A stretch of 64,000 nt of DNA from positions 42,038-106,037 of the forward strand of contig NZ_JBLWTL010000009.1 of NCBI RefSeq assembly GCF_048270095.1. Reading direction: 5' to 3'. Source of the stretch: Maricaulis sp048270095. Its GTDB lineage: Bacteria; Pseudomonadota; Alphaproteobacteria; Caulobacterales; Maricaulaceae. Below are positions 52,541 to 61,868 of this stretch, piece by piece. The stretch's first letter is position 1, and every line of letters begins with the position of its first letter. The position numbers and the translations under genes are program-made. The notes under the pieces were generated by a model that searched no databases, was not told where the DNA came from, and saw nothing but the letters and a program-made list of their open reading frames with translations.

Positions 52541-53127
52541 GGCTTGTCCCCTTTGGCGAAGACCTCGACCGCCCGCCCAGCCCTGTCGAATTTGCAGATC
52601 GCGTTGTCATCCAGATAGATAAGGCTATTCCGTTCGAAGTCGTCCATCGAAACAGTAATCACCGCGGTATCGGCGTAGGACGGATGAAATGAGCCGAGGA
52701 AGCCGAACATGCACAGGGCTTCGGCAGCCAGTTCCTGAATGGCGATACCGTCCTTGAACCGCGGCAAGGCGGAAATGGGATTCGGCCAGCGGGCTTCCAT
52801 GTACCGACGCATCAGCGCGTTCGGCGTGTCGATACCATAGCATCGGCGGATGACCCGAGTTGTCTCGCTTTCCTGTCTGGCTTCGGTGGTCCCGAATATC
52901 CAGCTGTGGCCCCCGTGTGTAAGCAGGAATTGGGACGGAGACCCTGCGAAATACCCATCTGGCGTGCTATTGCAGGACAACCGCAACAAGTCGATGTCTC
53001 GCCCGGCATCGCGAACGCGTTCCCCGCCGCCGTTAAAGATGGGGCCGTCGCGACCGAAGGTGTCCATGTCGAGACTCTCACGGTGCCAGCGGTGCCCCGC
53101 GGTCGGCGCTTGCTGGTCTGGATTCAT
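52537..53127 (-). CDS. Hypothetical protein
   Basis: A 196-residue protein I do not recognise. It is soluble, with no signal or membrane helix. Visible segments include GRDIDLLRLSCNSTPDGYFAG, GGHSWIFGTTEARQE and a C-terminal strand-rich SLIYLDDNAICKFDRAGRAVEVF. The ATG at 53127 lies 7 nt after the carboxypeptidase stop, and the stop overlaps the YaiI ATG, so it is embedded in an operon, which supports it being real. Composition matches its neighbours less tightly (more Cys, Asn, Tyr), which may hint at a younger gene. Confidence 0.65.
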   Translation of the reverse strand: MNPDQQAPTAGHRWHRESLDMDTFGRDGPIFNGGGERVRDAGRDIDLLRLSCNSTPDGYFAGSPSQFLLTHGGHSWIFGTTEARQESETTRVIRRCYGIDTPNALMRRYMEARWPNPISALPRFKDGIAIQELAAEALCMFGFLGSFHPSYADTAVITVSMDDFERNSLIYLDDNAICKFDRAGRAVEVFAKGDKP

Positions 53128-53134
53128 CCCGGTT

Positions 53135-54268
53135 TCACCGCAACTGACCCACCAGAGCCAGCATCGCTTCCAGATTGGCCGCACCAAGCTTGCGGCAACG
53201 CTCCGGCGACCAGCCATGCACCGGATCGGGCAGGTCGGCATTGTCCTTGAACGGCATTTCCAGCGTCATCGCCAGACAGCCAAATTCATTGGCGAGATAA
53301 TTGGTGCAAACCGACAGATTGGCCGTGCCCGGCGCATCGACATCATAGCCATGCTTGGTCTGGAAGTCGGGACTGGCTGAGCAGAGGGCGGCTTTGTAGG
53401 CGTCGAGATTGACCTGGCCGCGCTGGTCGAAATTCGGCGCGCCTTCGCCGCCGGCGATGAAGTTGTAGGGCAGGGCCTCATCGCCATGCACGTCGAGCGC
53501 CAGATCAATGCCGGTCTCGCGCATGCGATTGAGGACGTGGAAGACTTCCGGTGAGTTCTCCAGGCTGGCCTTGTCCCATTCGCGGTTGAGATTGACGCCC
53601 TTGGCATTGGTGCGCAGATGGCCGCGTTTCGATCCATCCGGATTCATGTTCGGCACAATGTGGAAGACGGCCTTCGAGCGCAGCTTGCGCGCGACCGGAT
53701 CATCGGGATCGAGCAGACGGTCGAGAAAGCCCTCCATCCACCACTGCGCCATCGTCTCGCCGGGATGCTGGCGGGCCGTGACCCAGATGGTGCGTTTCTT
53801 CTTCGAAGGCTCGCCGACCGTCAGGCAATCCATCGTCTGCCCGTCGAGCGTCTCGCCAAGCACGTCCAGCGTGACGCCTTCGCAGCTCTGTACCGCCGCA
53901 ATCAGATCCTGGTGCCGCTCCATCGAAAAGGGCGCGAAATAGGCAAACCAGATTGTGTCGAGTTCGGGCGTGTGCTGCAGCGTCAGAACGCCCTTGGCAT
54001 AGCTGGTCTCGACGCGGAACCAGGTCTCGCGGTCGTAGGAAGCGCAGGCCTGATAGCCCGGCCAGCCCTCGAGATAGGCCGCGCCGCCGGCATTGGTGAT
54101 GTGCATCACCAGATCTTCGTCGCGCGCGCCGGAGACGCGGAAATGGAACCATTGATAGAAATCGGAATCCTTGTCCTTGCGGATCTCCAGCTCGATGTTT
54201 TCGGGATTGCTGGAATTCTTGACGACGATATTGCCGCTGTCGAACTTGTCGGTGATGTGCAGGGTCAT
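53135..54268 (-). CDS. M14 carboxypeptidase of the cytosolic (CCP/AGBL-like) type
   Basis: A 377-residue zinc carboxypeptidase. The N-terminal beta domain (about 1-125, with WFHFRVSGARDEDLVMHITNA and FAYFAPFSMERHQDLI) is typical of cytosolic carboxypeptidases. The catalytic part has RQHPGETMAQWWMEG (zinc ligands His168, Glu171), PNMNPDGSKRGHLRTNAKGVNLNREW (substrate Asn/Arg), DVHGDEALPY (ligand His261) and the catalytic Glu337 in MTLEMPFKDN. Animal CCPs remove polyglutamate from tubulin; bacterial substrates are unknown. No signal peptide, so cytoplasmic. Confidence 0.92.
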   Translation of the reverse strand: MTLHITDKFDSGNIVVKNSSNPENIELEIRKDKDSDFYQWFHFRVSGARDEDLVMHITNAGGAAYLEGWPGYQACASYDRETWFRVETSYAKGVLTLQHTPELDTIWFAYFAPFSMERHQDLIAAVQSCEGVTLDVLGETLDGQTMDCLTVGEPSKKKRTIWVTARQHPGETMAQWWMEGFLDRLLDPDDPVARKLRSKAVFHIVPNMNPDGSKRGHLRTNAKGVNLNREWDKASLENSPEVFHVLNRMRETGIDLALDVHGDEALPYNFIAGGEGAPNFDQRGQVNLDAYKAALCSASPDFQTKHGYDVDAPGTANLSVCTNYLANEFGCLAMTLEMPFKDNADLPDPVHGWSPERCRKLGAANLEAMLALVGQLR

Positions 54269-54309
54269 GGGCGCGCTATCCGGGCAGGGGGTGAGTCTTC
54301 GCCCGTGTC

Positions 54310-54729
54310 TTACCCCGCCAGCGGGATCGAGGCCAGATCGACGACATCAAGCGAAAGCTCGCCGGCGAGCGCGGCGAGACGTTTATCGGCGGTGAGCAGG
54401 GGGTATTGATAGGATTGCGCCGTCGCCAGATAGACGCAGTCATAGATCGAATAGTCCAGCTCGGAGGCGAGGCGCTGGGCCAGGATGATCAGTCTGAAAT
54501 CATCGACGATGGATAGCCGGCGGTCCAGCTCCCGAATGGCATCCTGAGCCTGAGCGAGTGTCGTATCCCCACGTCTGACGTATTTCCAGAGCGCATTCGC
54601 CGTCTCGGTGAGGATCAGGCGCGGCGCGATGAATTCATGGGCCTCCGCCGCCGCCGCGGCCCGCTCATGACCCGGAACCAGAATGAAAAGTTTCGTTGCC
54701 ACGCTGGCATCAAGGATGAAAACGCTCAA
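54310..54729 (-). CDS. vapC: PIN-domain toxin (VapC/FitB type)
   Basis: A 139-residue PIN ribonuclease: acidic residues in ILDASVATK (Asp7), LTETANALWK, SIYDCVYLATA and LLTADKRL form the metal site. Toxins of this type cut tRNA or rRNA when freed. Its ATG overlaps the antitoxin stop by ATGA, the usual type II arrangement. Confidence 0.92.
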   Translation of the reverse strand: MSVFILDASVATKLFILVPGHERAAAAAEAHEFIAPRLILTETANALWKYVRRGDTTLAQAQDAIRELDRRLSIVDDFRLIILAQRLASELDYSIYDCVYLATAQSYQYPLLTADKRLAALAGELSLDVVDLASIPLAG

Positions 54730-54953
54730 CGGTCGCGATCCTCACGGATCAGGTCTGTCGGGTCGAGATCCGATGGTCGCGAGCTCTCTCGCATCCCCTT
54801 GGCGAAGGCCAGGAAGGCCTGTTTGTCCGACATGACCTTGGCCGTCAGCAGTTCGCGCAGATATTGCTCAAGCGAGGTGCTCGCCGACTGAGCATTCAGT
54901 TTGAGCTTGGCGATGACCTCGTCATCGAGATTGCGAATGAGAATCTGGCCCAT
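54726..54953 (-). CDS. vapB: Antitoxin, ribbon-helix-helix (FitA/VapB type)
   Basis: A 75-residue FitA-like antitoxin: QILIRNLDDEVIAKLKLNAQSASTSLEQYLRELL is a ribbon-helix-helix DNA-binding domain, followed by a charged, flexible C-terminus that would wrap the PIN toxin. It lies first in the operon behind a clear promoter overlapped by a palindrome, so self-repression is likely. Confidence 0.92.
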   Translation of the reverse strand: MGQILIRNLDDEVIAKLKLNAQSASTSLEQYLRELLTAKVMSDKQAFLAFAKGMRESSRPSDLDPTDLIREDRDR

Positions 54954-54964
54954 GGCGGACTCCG

Positions 54965-55009
54965 TGATAGCAGGGCGCTATCATAGTGCGGGGCCCGGTG
55001 CTGTGACAA
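54965..55009 (-). promoter_or_regulatory. vapBC promoter with overlapping operator palindrome
   Basis: On the minus strand: -35 TTGTCA (55004-55009), 18-bp spacer, -10 TATGAT (54980-54985). The palindrome TGATAGC-N5-GCTATCA (54965-54983) overlaps the -10 and the likely start site, 12 nt before the antitoxin ATG. This is the expected layout for antitoxin autoregulation. Confidence 0.8.
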
Positions 55010-55032
55010 GGATTTTCCGGTCCTCTGCGCGC

Positions 55033-55185
55033 CTAGAGAAAGAGCAGGGAGCGCAGCGTATAGGCCGTGATCGCAACGGCGGCCGAGCCTGCCAGGCAAA
55101 GCCCGAAAAACCACAATAATTTGCGCCCGAGCGGCGGTTCATCGCCAGACTCTGGCGGCGGGGTGGGGCTGAAGAAGTTACGCAC
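55033..55185 (-). CDS. DUF2474 small membrane subunit of cytochrome bd-type oxidase
   Basis: A 50-residue single-helix protein starting at GTG 55183-55185 inside the last 8 nt of cydB. N-terminal half is polar and Pro-rich (NFFSPTPPPESGDEPPLG), followed by GRKLLWFFGLCLAGSAAVAI and a short basic end. The R-x-LLWFxGLxxAG pattern is that of DUF2474, small proteins next to cyanide-insensitive bd oxidases, analogous to CydX. It is the last gene of the operon. Confidence 0.8.
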   Translation of the reverse strand: MRNFFSPTPPPESGDEPPLGRKLLWFFGLCLAGSAAVAITAYTLRSLLFL

Positions 55186-56233
55186 TGTGATACCCGTCGC
55201 CCGGCTTCACCTTGCCCCAGAACACCGAATAGACATACGCCGTATAGGCCAGAATGACTGGCAGCATGATCACCGCACCGACCAGCATGAAGCCGAGCGC
55301 ATTGTCCCGGGCCGCCGTCTCGTGGATTGTGAAGGCGAAGGGGACGAGCCAGGGAAAGAGACTGACGGCGAGGCCGAGATAGCCTGACAGGAAAATCCCG
55401 GCGGCGAGCAGATAGGGCCGCCAGTCCGGTGCCTTGCCGGCACCGCTGACCAGATCGCGCGCCAGCCAGCCGGTCAATATCAACCCCGACAGCGGGATCA
55501 GGCCCAGGGGCAGGAGTTTGCCGGGCTCAAGATGCGTCATCGAAAAACCCCAGCGTTCAGTGACCCGCGGATCCACCGACAGTGTCGCCAGGCTGATGGC
55601 CGCAAATCCGATCGCCACGGCGACCAGGGCGAGGATGGCCCAGCGGCGGGCTTTGGCCTGTAATCCGGCCTCGGTCTTGAGGACAAGCCAACAGGCGCCG
55701 AGCAGGACATAGCCGGCGACGACACCAAAGCCGGCCATCAAGGAGAAGGGGGTGAGCCAGTCCAAGGGCCCGCCGGCGAAAGCCCGCCCCTCGACGGCAA
55801 CGCCCTGGATGAAGCTGCCCAGAATAATCCCCTGCGATAGCGCGGCGGCAAAGGAGCCGCCATAGAAGGCGCCATTCCAGAACAGCCGCGTCGGCCGGCG
55901 CACCGCCTTGTGCCGGAATTCAAAGGCGACGCCGCGGAAAATCAGGGCTGCCAGCATGAAGATGACGGGCAGGTAGAAGGCCGGCATCAGGATGGAATAG
56001 GCCAGCGGGAAGGCGGCGAACAGGCCGCCACCGCCCAGTACCAGCCAGGTCTCATTGCCATCCCAGACCGGCTCGATTGTCGCCGTCATCATATTGCGTT
56101 CGTCTTCAGTGCTGGCGACGGCGGTGAGCATGCCGATGCCCAGATCCATGCCGTCGAGCAGGACATACAACATGATCGCGACAGCAATCAGCACGGCCCA
56201 GATCAGCGGCAGGTCGAGGTGGAGGGCGTCCAT
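55178..56233 (-). CDS. cydB: Cytochrome bd-type (cyanide-insensitive) quinol oxidase subunit II
   Basis: A 351-residue membrane subunit with about nine helices: DLPLIWAVLIAVAIMLYVLLDGMDLGIGML at the start, PVWDGNETWLVLGGGGLFAAFPLAYSIL (the conserved PxWDGNxTWL motif), FEFRHKAVR, and SQGIILGSFIQG. It follows cydA by 9 nt and overlaps the DUF2474 gene. Confidence 0.95.
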   Translation of the reverse strand: MDALHLDLPLIWAVLIAVAIMLYVLLDGMDLGIGMLTAVASTEDERNMMTATIEPVWDGNETWLVLGGGGLFAAFPLAYSILMPAFYLPVIFMLAALIFRGVAFEFRHKAVRRPTRLFWNGAFYGGSFAAALSQGIILGSFIQGVAVEGRAFAGGPLDWLTPFSLMAGFGVVAGYVLLGACWLVLKTEAGLQAKARRWAILALVAVAIGFAAISLATLSVDPRVTERWGFSMTHLEPGKLLPLGLIPLSGLILTGWLARDLVSGAGKAPDWRPYLLAAGIFLSGYLGLAVSLFPWLVPFAFTIHETAARDNALGFMLVGAVIMLPVILAYTAYVYSVFWGKVKPGDGYHSA

Positions 56234-56242
56234 GATCGGCTC

Positions 56243-57652
56243 CTATCCGGCCACTATAGTGTCGGCCGGCTTTTGCGCCGGGTCATCGACAGCACCCAGC
56301 GGCGAGCCAGGCGCGCGGCGTTCGCCCGACCCCGCTTCCGGCGGCTGATCGTCAAAACCACGTGTCGCGATCCGCGCCATATAGATGGTTCCGGCCGTAA
56401 AGATGATGGCATAGACCGTCATGAAGATCAGAAGCGAGAGCGCGACCTGACCGGCCTCGACCGGCGAGACGCTATCGGCGGTTCGCAGCGCACCATAGAC
56501 GGTCCAGGGCTGACGTCCGACTTCGGCCACTACCCAGCCGGAAATGACCGCGATGAAGCCCAGGCTGCCGCCCGGTATCGCCAGCCAGTGAAACAGGCCC
56601 GGCCGGTCCAGCCCGCCACGCCACCACAGGATCAGGCCCCAGACGCCAAAACCGAGCATCGCCAGGCCGGCACCGACCATGATGCGGAAGCTCCAGAAGA
56701 CCAGCCACAGCGGCGGACGCTCATCCTCGGCAAAGCTGGAATACGCGCGCAAGGGCTCGTCGGTATTGAACAGGAAAGGGCTGGTGCCCGGAATGGTGAT
56801 CTCGCTGCGGCCACATTCATTGGCGGACGGCCAGGCGAGCAGGACCGTGCCCTGCACATCCAGCGTCTCACACCAACCCTCCATCGCCGCGACCTTGGCG
56901 GGCTGGTGTTCGTGTGCCACTTCGCCGGACCAGTGCCCGGCCCAGATCTGCAGGGGCATCAGCACGGCCAGCGTGCCCGCCGCCATGCGCATCTGCCAGC
57001 GCGTCGGCTCGCTCTTGTGTCCGCGCAGTGTCTGCCAGGCCCCGGCTGCCAGCACGACAGCGGCCGTGGTGATGAAGGCGGCCAGCATCATGTGGACATA
57101 GCGCGAGGGGAAGCTGGCATTGAAGATGACCTCCATCCAGCTGGTGGCAAAGAAATTGCCGGTGACCGGGTCGATATCGAACCCCTGCGGCGTCTGCATC
57201 CAGGAATTGGCCGACAGGATCCAGAAGGCGGAAATCGAGGTGCCTATGGCGACGATGACCGTGGCGGCAAAGTGGAGCTTGCGGCCGACCTTGTTCCAGC
57301 CGAACAGCATCACACCGAGGAAGCTCGCTTCCAGGAAGAAAGCCGTCAGGACCTCATAGCCCAGCAAAGGCCCGAGCACGCTGCCGGTGCGGTCGGAGAA
57401 GACGCTCCAGTTTGTCCCGAACTGGTAGGACATAACCACCCCGGTCACCACGCCCATGGCGAAGGCGAGCGCGAAGATTTTCACCCAGTGGAGGTAGAGC
57501 TGCTTGAAGACCTCGCGCCCGGTCTTCAGCCACAGGCCCTCGCACACGGCCAGGAAAGCAGCCAATCCGATGGTGAAGGCGGGGAAGAGAATGTGGAAGG
57601 CAATCACGAAGGCGAATTGCATCCGTGAGAGCATCAGCGCGTCGAAGTCCAT
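56243..57652 (-). CDS. cydA: Cytochrome bd-type (cyanide-insensitive) quinol oxidase subunit I
   Basis: A 469-residue quinol oxidase subunit: RMQFAFVIAFHILFPAFTIGLA with haem ligand His20, KIFALAFAMGVVTGVVMSYQFGTNW, EASFLGVMLFGW, SANSWMQTPQGF, and GWVVAEVGRQPWTVYG. It lacks the long C-terminal part of the quinol loop, as in CIO (CioA) oxidases, consistent with the DUF2474 partner. It reduces O2 to water from quinol, without proton pumping, useful at low O2 or with cyanide/sulfide. Confidence 0.95.
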   Translation of the reverse strand: MDFDALMLSRMQFAFVIAFHILFPAFTIGLAAFLAVCEGLWLKTGREVFKQLYLHWVKIFALAFAMGVVTGVVMSYQFGTNWSVFSDRTGSVLGPLLGYEVLTAFFLEASFLGVMLFGWNKVGRKLHFAATVIVAIGTSISAFWILSANSWMQTPQGFDIDPVTGNFFATSWMEVIFNASFPSRYVHMMLAAFITTAAVVLAAGAWQTLRGHKSEPTRWQMRMAAGTLAVLMPLQIWAGHWSGEVAHEHQPAKVAAMEGWCETLDVQGTVLLAWPSANECGRSEITIPGTSPFLFNTDEPLRAYSSFAEDERPPLWLVFWSFRIMVGAGLAMLGFGVWGLILWWRGGLDRPGLFHWLAIPGGSLGFIAVISGWVVAEVGRQPWTVYGALRTADSVSPVEAGQVALSLLIFMTVYAIIFTAGTIYMARIATRGFDDQPPEAGSGERRAPGSPLGAVDDPAQKPADTIVAG

Positions 57653-57768
57653 GGCCGGGGTCTTTCGCTGTGGCAGCCACGGCAGACAAGCATGCGGCGA
57701 TGGCGATGCAAACGCGGCGCAAGGTCGCGCGTCACAATTGCCGGTTCGGCCCCCGGGGCGGAATAACG

Positions 57769-57789
57769 GCCCGCCACCGGCGGGCTTTT
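57769..57789. terminator. Hairpin between adhC and cydA
   Basis: GCCCGCC and GGCGGGC (7-bp perfect stem, loop ACC) directly after the adhC stop. The T-run (TTTTA) is on the plus-strand side; on the minus strand, the adhC direction, CGTTATT follows. It probably separates adhC from cydA, but the orientation is ambiguous. Confidence 0.45.
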
Positions 57790-57795
57790 AGCGCA

Positions 57796-58902
<1,107 letters not shown>

Positions 58903-59028
58903 GATGTCTGTCTCCCTCACAGCGTGTTCACGCCATGGTTACGGGATCAATGCGCGCCGGTCGAGTAGTAGTCTGCTTCGCGCGGCCGCTGGCTGCGTGT
59001 AGGCTGGCAATATCCGGGGAGGGCTCTC

Positions 59029-59517
59029 ATGGCCAAAATGGTTCAACGCATCGTGCTGATCGCGCTGCCGCTTTTCATCGCGGCGATATTTCTCGACTCG
59101 CTGCGCTATAAATTCACCGACGCGCCGGAGACCCAGGTGATCTTCGGCCTGCTCGATGGCTGGGCCGCGACATGGGGGGCGGCAGGCCTGTTCGCGCACA
59201 CCGGCCTGTTCAGCCAATACGTGATCGGAACCGCGGAACTCATTGCTTCTGCACTGCTATTGAGCGGATTTATACCCGGTTTGAAGCGCTTGCAGCTGCT
59301 CGGCGCCGGTCTCGGCCTGGCGGTGATGACGGGCGCTATATCCTTCCACCTCTTCACCCCTTTGGGTATCGATCCCAATCAGGATGGCGGCGGGCTCTTC
59401 GTCGCGGCCTGCATGGTGTGGCTGTCCTGCGTGGCCTTGCTGGCGCTCAGGCGTCAGGACCTGCTGGCGACCGGTTGCGGCTTCATCCGGCTCCTGATCC
59501 ACACCCCGGCCCGATAG
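59029..59517 (+). CDS. DoxX-like membrane protein
   Basis: A 162-residue protein with four predicted membrane helices and a DoxX-like look: RIVLIALPLFIAAIFLDSLRYKFTDAPETQVIF, GTAELIASALLLSGFIPG, LGAGLGLAVMTGAISFHLFTPLGI. Function unknown. The last 64 nt overlap the convergent msrQ gene. Divergent from adhC. Confidence 0.75.
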   Translation: MAKMVQRIVLIALPLFIAAIFLDSLRYKFTDAPETQVIFGLLDGWAATWGAAGLFAHTGLFSQYVIGTAELIASALLLSGFIPGLKRLQLLGAGLGLAVMTGAISFHLFTPLGIDPNQDGGGLFVAACMVWLSCVALLALRRQDLLATGCGFIRLLIHTPAR

Positions 59518-60134
59518 GCCAGCAGCAAGGCCAGTATGCCGCCATGGATCCAGGGGCCGAGCTGATTGCCCTTCACCATGAAGCCGTAGTGCAGGCAGGC
59601 GATCACGGCGAGCGGATAGACGCTGTAATGCAGCGTCTGCCAGAGCCGGGCGCCGAGGCGGCGGACCATCACATTGAAGGAAGTCAGGGCCAGCGGGATC
59701 AGCAGGATGAAGGCCGTCATGCCCAGGGTGATATAGATCCGCTCGACGACATCCTCCCACAGCCCGGCCCACATGCCTGTCCAGCTCATGCCGGCAGCGA
59801 GATAGAGGTCGAGACCGAGATAGGCGGCCAGATGCGCGGCGGCATACCAGAAGGCCGCGAGGCCGATACGGCGACGGATTTTCATGATCGGCAGCCAGCG
59901 CGTCAGATCACGAAATGGCGTGATCGCAAGCGAGATCAACAGGATGCGCAGGGCCGTATCGCCGAGAAAACGATGGGTTTTCTCGATCGGATTGAAGCCG
60001 AGATCATTCGGCGCGCCGTTCAGCAACAGCCCCCATTGCCAGGCCAGCCACAGGCCGGGCAGGGCCAGGGCCCAGAAGGTCAGGGGTTTGAGCCAATCCT
60101 TCGCGAAGGCCCGCAGGAATGTGCTTTTGGCCAT
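59454..60134 (-). CDS. msrQ: MsrQ, haem-binding membrane subunit of periplasmic methionine sulfoxide reductase
   Basis: A 226-residue ferric-reductase-like protein with about six helices. HRFLGDTALRILLISLAITPFR, RRRIGLAAFWYAAAHLAAYL and RLGARLWQTLHYSVYPLAVIACLHYGFM carry the histidines that bind b-type haem. It passes quinol electrons to MsrP. It starts 2 nt after the msrP stop. Confidence 0.94.
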   Translation of the reverse strand: MAKSTFLRAFAKDWLKPLTFWALALPGLWLAWQWGLLLNGAPNDLGFNPIEKTHRFLGDTALRILLISLAITPFRDLTRWLPIMKIRRRIGLAAFWYAAAHLAAYLGLDLYLAAGMSWTGMWAGLWEDVVERIYITLGMTAFILLIPLALTSFNVMVRRLGARLWQTLHYSVYPLAVIACLHYGFMVKGNQLGPWIHGGILALLLAYRAGVWIRSRMKPQPVASRS

Positions 60135-60136
60135 GC

Positions 60137-61117
60137 CTAATGGTTCTCGATCAGGTCCATGCCGGCATAAAGTCCGGCGACTTCAGGGCCATAGCCATTG
60201 AACATCTCGGTCTCGCGGCGCGCAAACGGGCCCGCACCGATGACCCGTTCCGAAGCCTGGCTCCAGCGCGGGTGGGCGCGGTTTGGATTGACGTTGGAGT
60301 AGAAACCGTATTCGCGCGGTGCCGATTGCTTCCACGAAGTCTCCGGCTCGTCCGAGACGAAGCGAATTTTAACGATGGATTTGATGGACTTGTAGCCATA
60401 TTTCCACGGCACGACGAGGCGGATCGGGGCGCCATTCTGGTTGGGCAGCACTTCGCCATAAAGACCGACCGCGAGGAAGGCGAGTTCATTCATCGCCTCA
60501 TCCATGCGCAGGCCTTCCTTGTAAGGCCAGTCGAGCACGCGGGTGCGGGTGCCGCGCATTTCGCCGGCATCCTGGTAGGTGATGAACTGGACATAGCGGG
60601 CGTCCGAGGTCGGCTCGAACTGGCGCAGGATATTGGCCAGTGGCACCCCGATCCAGGGGATGACCATCGACCAGGCCTCGACGCAGCGCAACCGGTAGAT
60701 GCGCTCCTCAAGTGCCGAAAAATCCACGACATCTTCCAATGCGAACCGGCCGGTACGGGCCGCGTGGCCCTCGATTTCGATCGACCAGGGATCGGTCGTC
60801 ATGGCACTGGCATAACGGGCCGGGTCATCCTTGCCGACGCCGAATTCATAGAAATTATTATAGCCGGTCACCGCCTCGTAAGGCGTTGATTCATCCGCCA
60901 CATTATAGCCGGTGGGCTGAAAGCGCAGGGGGCCGGATGTCGGATGGCCACCGCTGGCTGTCTGGGCGGACGATTCTTCCGCCGCCCCGCAGCCGGCCAG
61001 CCCTGCCAGGCCTAGCGCCCCGGCTGTGGCCATGATCTGGCGGCGATTGAGAAAATCGGCCTTGGAGGTCACAGCGCGCTCGGGCAATTGCCAGCGATGG
61101 GGTTTTGAGATCAGCAT
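60137..61117 (-). CDS. msrP: MsrP, molybdopterin-dependent periplasmic methionine sulfoxide reductase catalytic subunit
   Basis: A 326-residue YedY/MsrP protein. Tat signal: NRRQIMATAGALGLAGLAGCG. The molybdenum-ligand cysteine is Cys145 in YRLRCVEAWSMVIPWIG; other family segments are NNFYEFG, QNGAPIRLVVPWKYGYKSIKSIVKI and NGYGPEVAGLY at the end. It repairs oxidised methionines in exported proteins. First gene of the msrPQ pair. Confidence 0.96.
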   Translation of the reverse strand: MLISKPHRWQLPERAVTSKADFLNRRQIMATAGALGLAGLAGCGAAEESSAQTASGGHPTSGPLRFQPTGYNVADESTPYEAVTGYNNFYEFGVGKDDPARYASAMTTDPWSIEIEGHAARTGRFALEDVVDFSALEERIYRLRCVEAWSMVIPWIGVPLANILRQFEPTSDARYVQFITYQDAGEMRGTRTRVLDWPYKEGLRMDEAMNELAFLAVGLYGEVLPNQNGAPIRLVVPWKYGYKSIKSIVKIRFVSDEPETSWKQSAPREYGFYSNVNPNRAHPRWSQASERVIGAGPFARRETEMFNGYGPEVAGLYAGMDLIENH

Positions 61118-61322
61118 GATATTCCTCGGCTATTGGCACTGGGTGAAATTGAGGATAGGGCAGTTTCGGCCCGACGTATCCCCGCCGCACGCCTTTGTGA
61201 TGACATGTCAGCGGCTCGCCTGCCATTGCCTGGCCGCCAGCCTGCCATTGAATACCCGCCCGGCTATCGCGAGATGGCCATTGGATGTCATGATACGTGC
61301 CTGACGTCCGAACGGATCAATT

Positions 61323-61865
61323 ATGACGCCCCGAACCGAGCTGCCCCGGCCGCATGATGACGCCTGGCGCTGGCGTTTCGATTGCCGCGACGCCCTGGCG
61401 GTGATCGAGGTGCGGCTGGCCGTGCGCGATGATCTCGATGTGATCGATGGCATCGAGATTGACAGCTTCACCGCTGACCGTTTCGCCCGCCGCAATCTGC
61501 GCCGCATGCTGGCGGCCCGCAAAACCCTTTTCCTTCTCGCCCGGATTGGCGGCGAGCCGGCGGGCTATCTCGCCCTGGCCTTCCGCCGCGGCAGCGCCAT
61601 CTCGCGCATCTATTCCATCGCCGTCGCGCCCGACCACCGCGGCGTGGGCGTGGCCCAGGCCCTGCTCGCCGCCGCGACCGATCTGACGGCGCGGCGCGGC
61701 TGTGGCAAAATCCAGCTGGAAGTGCGAAAATCCAACACGAAGGCGATCACCGTGTATCAGCGCGCAGGATTTCACTTGCGGGGCACACGGGAAGCCTATT
61801 ACGAGGACGGTGAAGCGGCGTTGCTATTTGAAGCTGAGGCGCCGCACAGATCAGGAGAGCGATAG
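61323..61865 (+). CDS. GNAT-family acetyltransferase
   Basis: A 180-residue GNAT protein: IEVRLAVRDDLDVIDGIEIDSF, then the acetyl-CoA motif SIAVAPDHRGVGVAQALLAAA and the C-terminal VRKSNTKAITVYQRAGFHLRGTREAYYEDGEAALLF, similar to RimI-type N-terminal acetyltransferases. It lies 3 nt upstream of the RimK-like ATP-grasp gene; this pairing is known for RLAN-type ATP-grasp systems, where the GNAT may act as acetyltransferase or peptide-bond former. Confidence 0.9.
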   Translation: MTPRTELPRPHDDAWRWRFDCRDALAVIEVRLAVRDDLDVIDGIEIDSFTADRFARRNLRRMLAARKTLFLLARIGGEPAGYLALAFRRGSAISRIYSIAVAPDHRGVGVAQALLAAATDLTARRGCGKIQLEVRKSNTKAITVYQRAGFHLRGTREAYYEDGEAALLFEAEAPHRSGER

Positions 61866-61868
61866 CTC

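Noticed and set aside
55910..57628. A 572-codon plus-strand open frame.
   Set aside because: Antisense to cydA and cydB, rich in Arg/Gln/His/Gly as expected for an antisense translation; no membrane or domain pattern.
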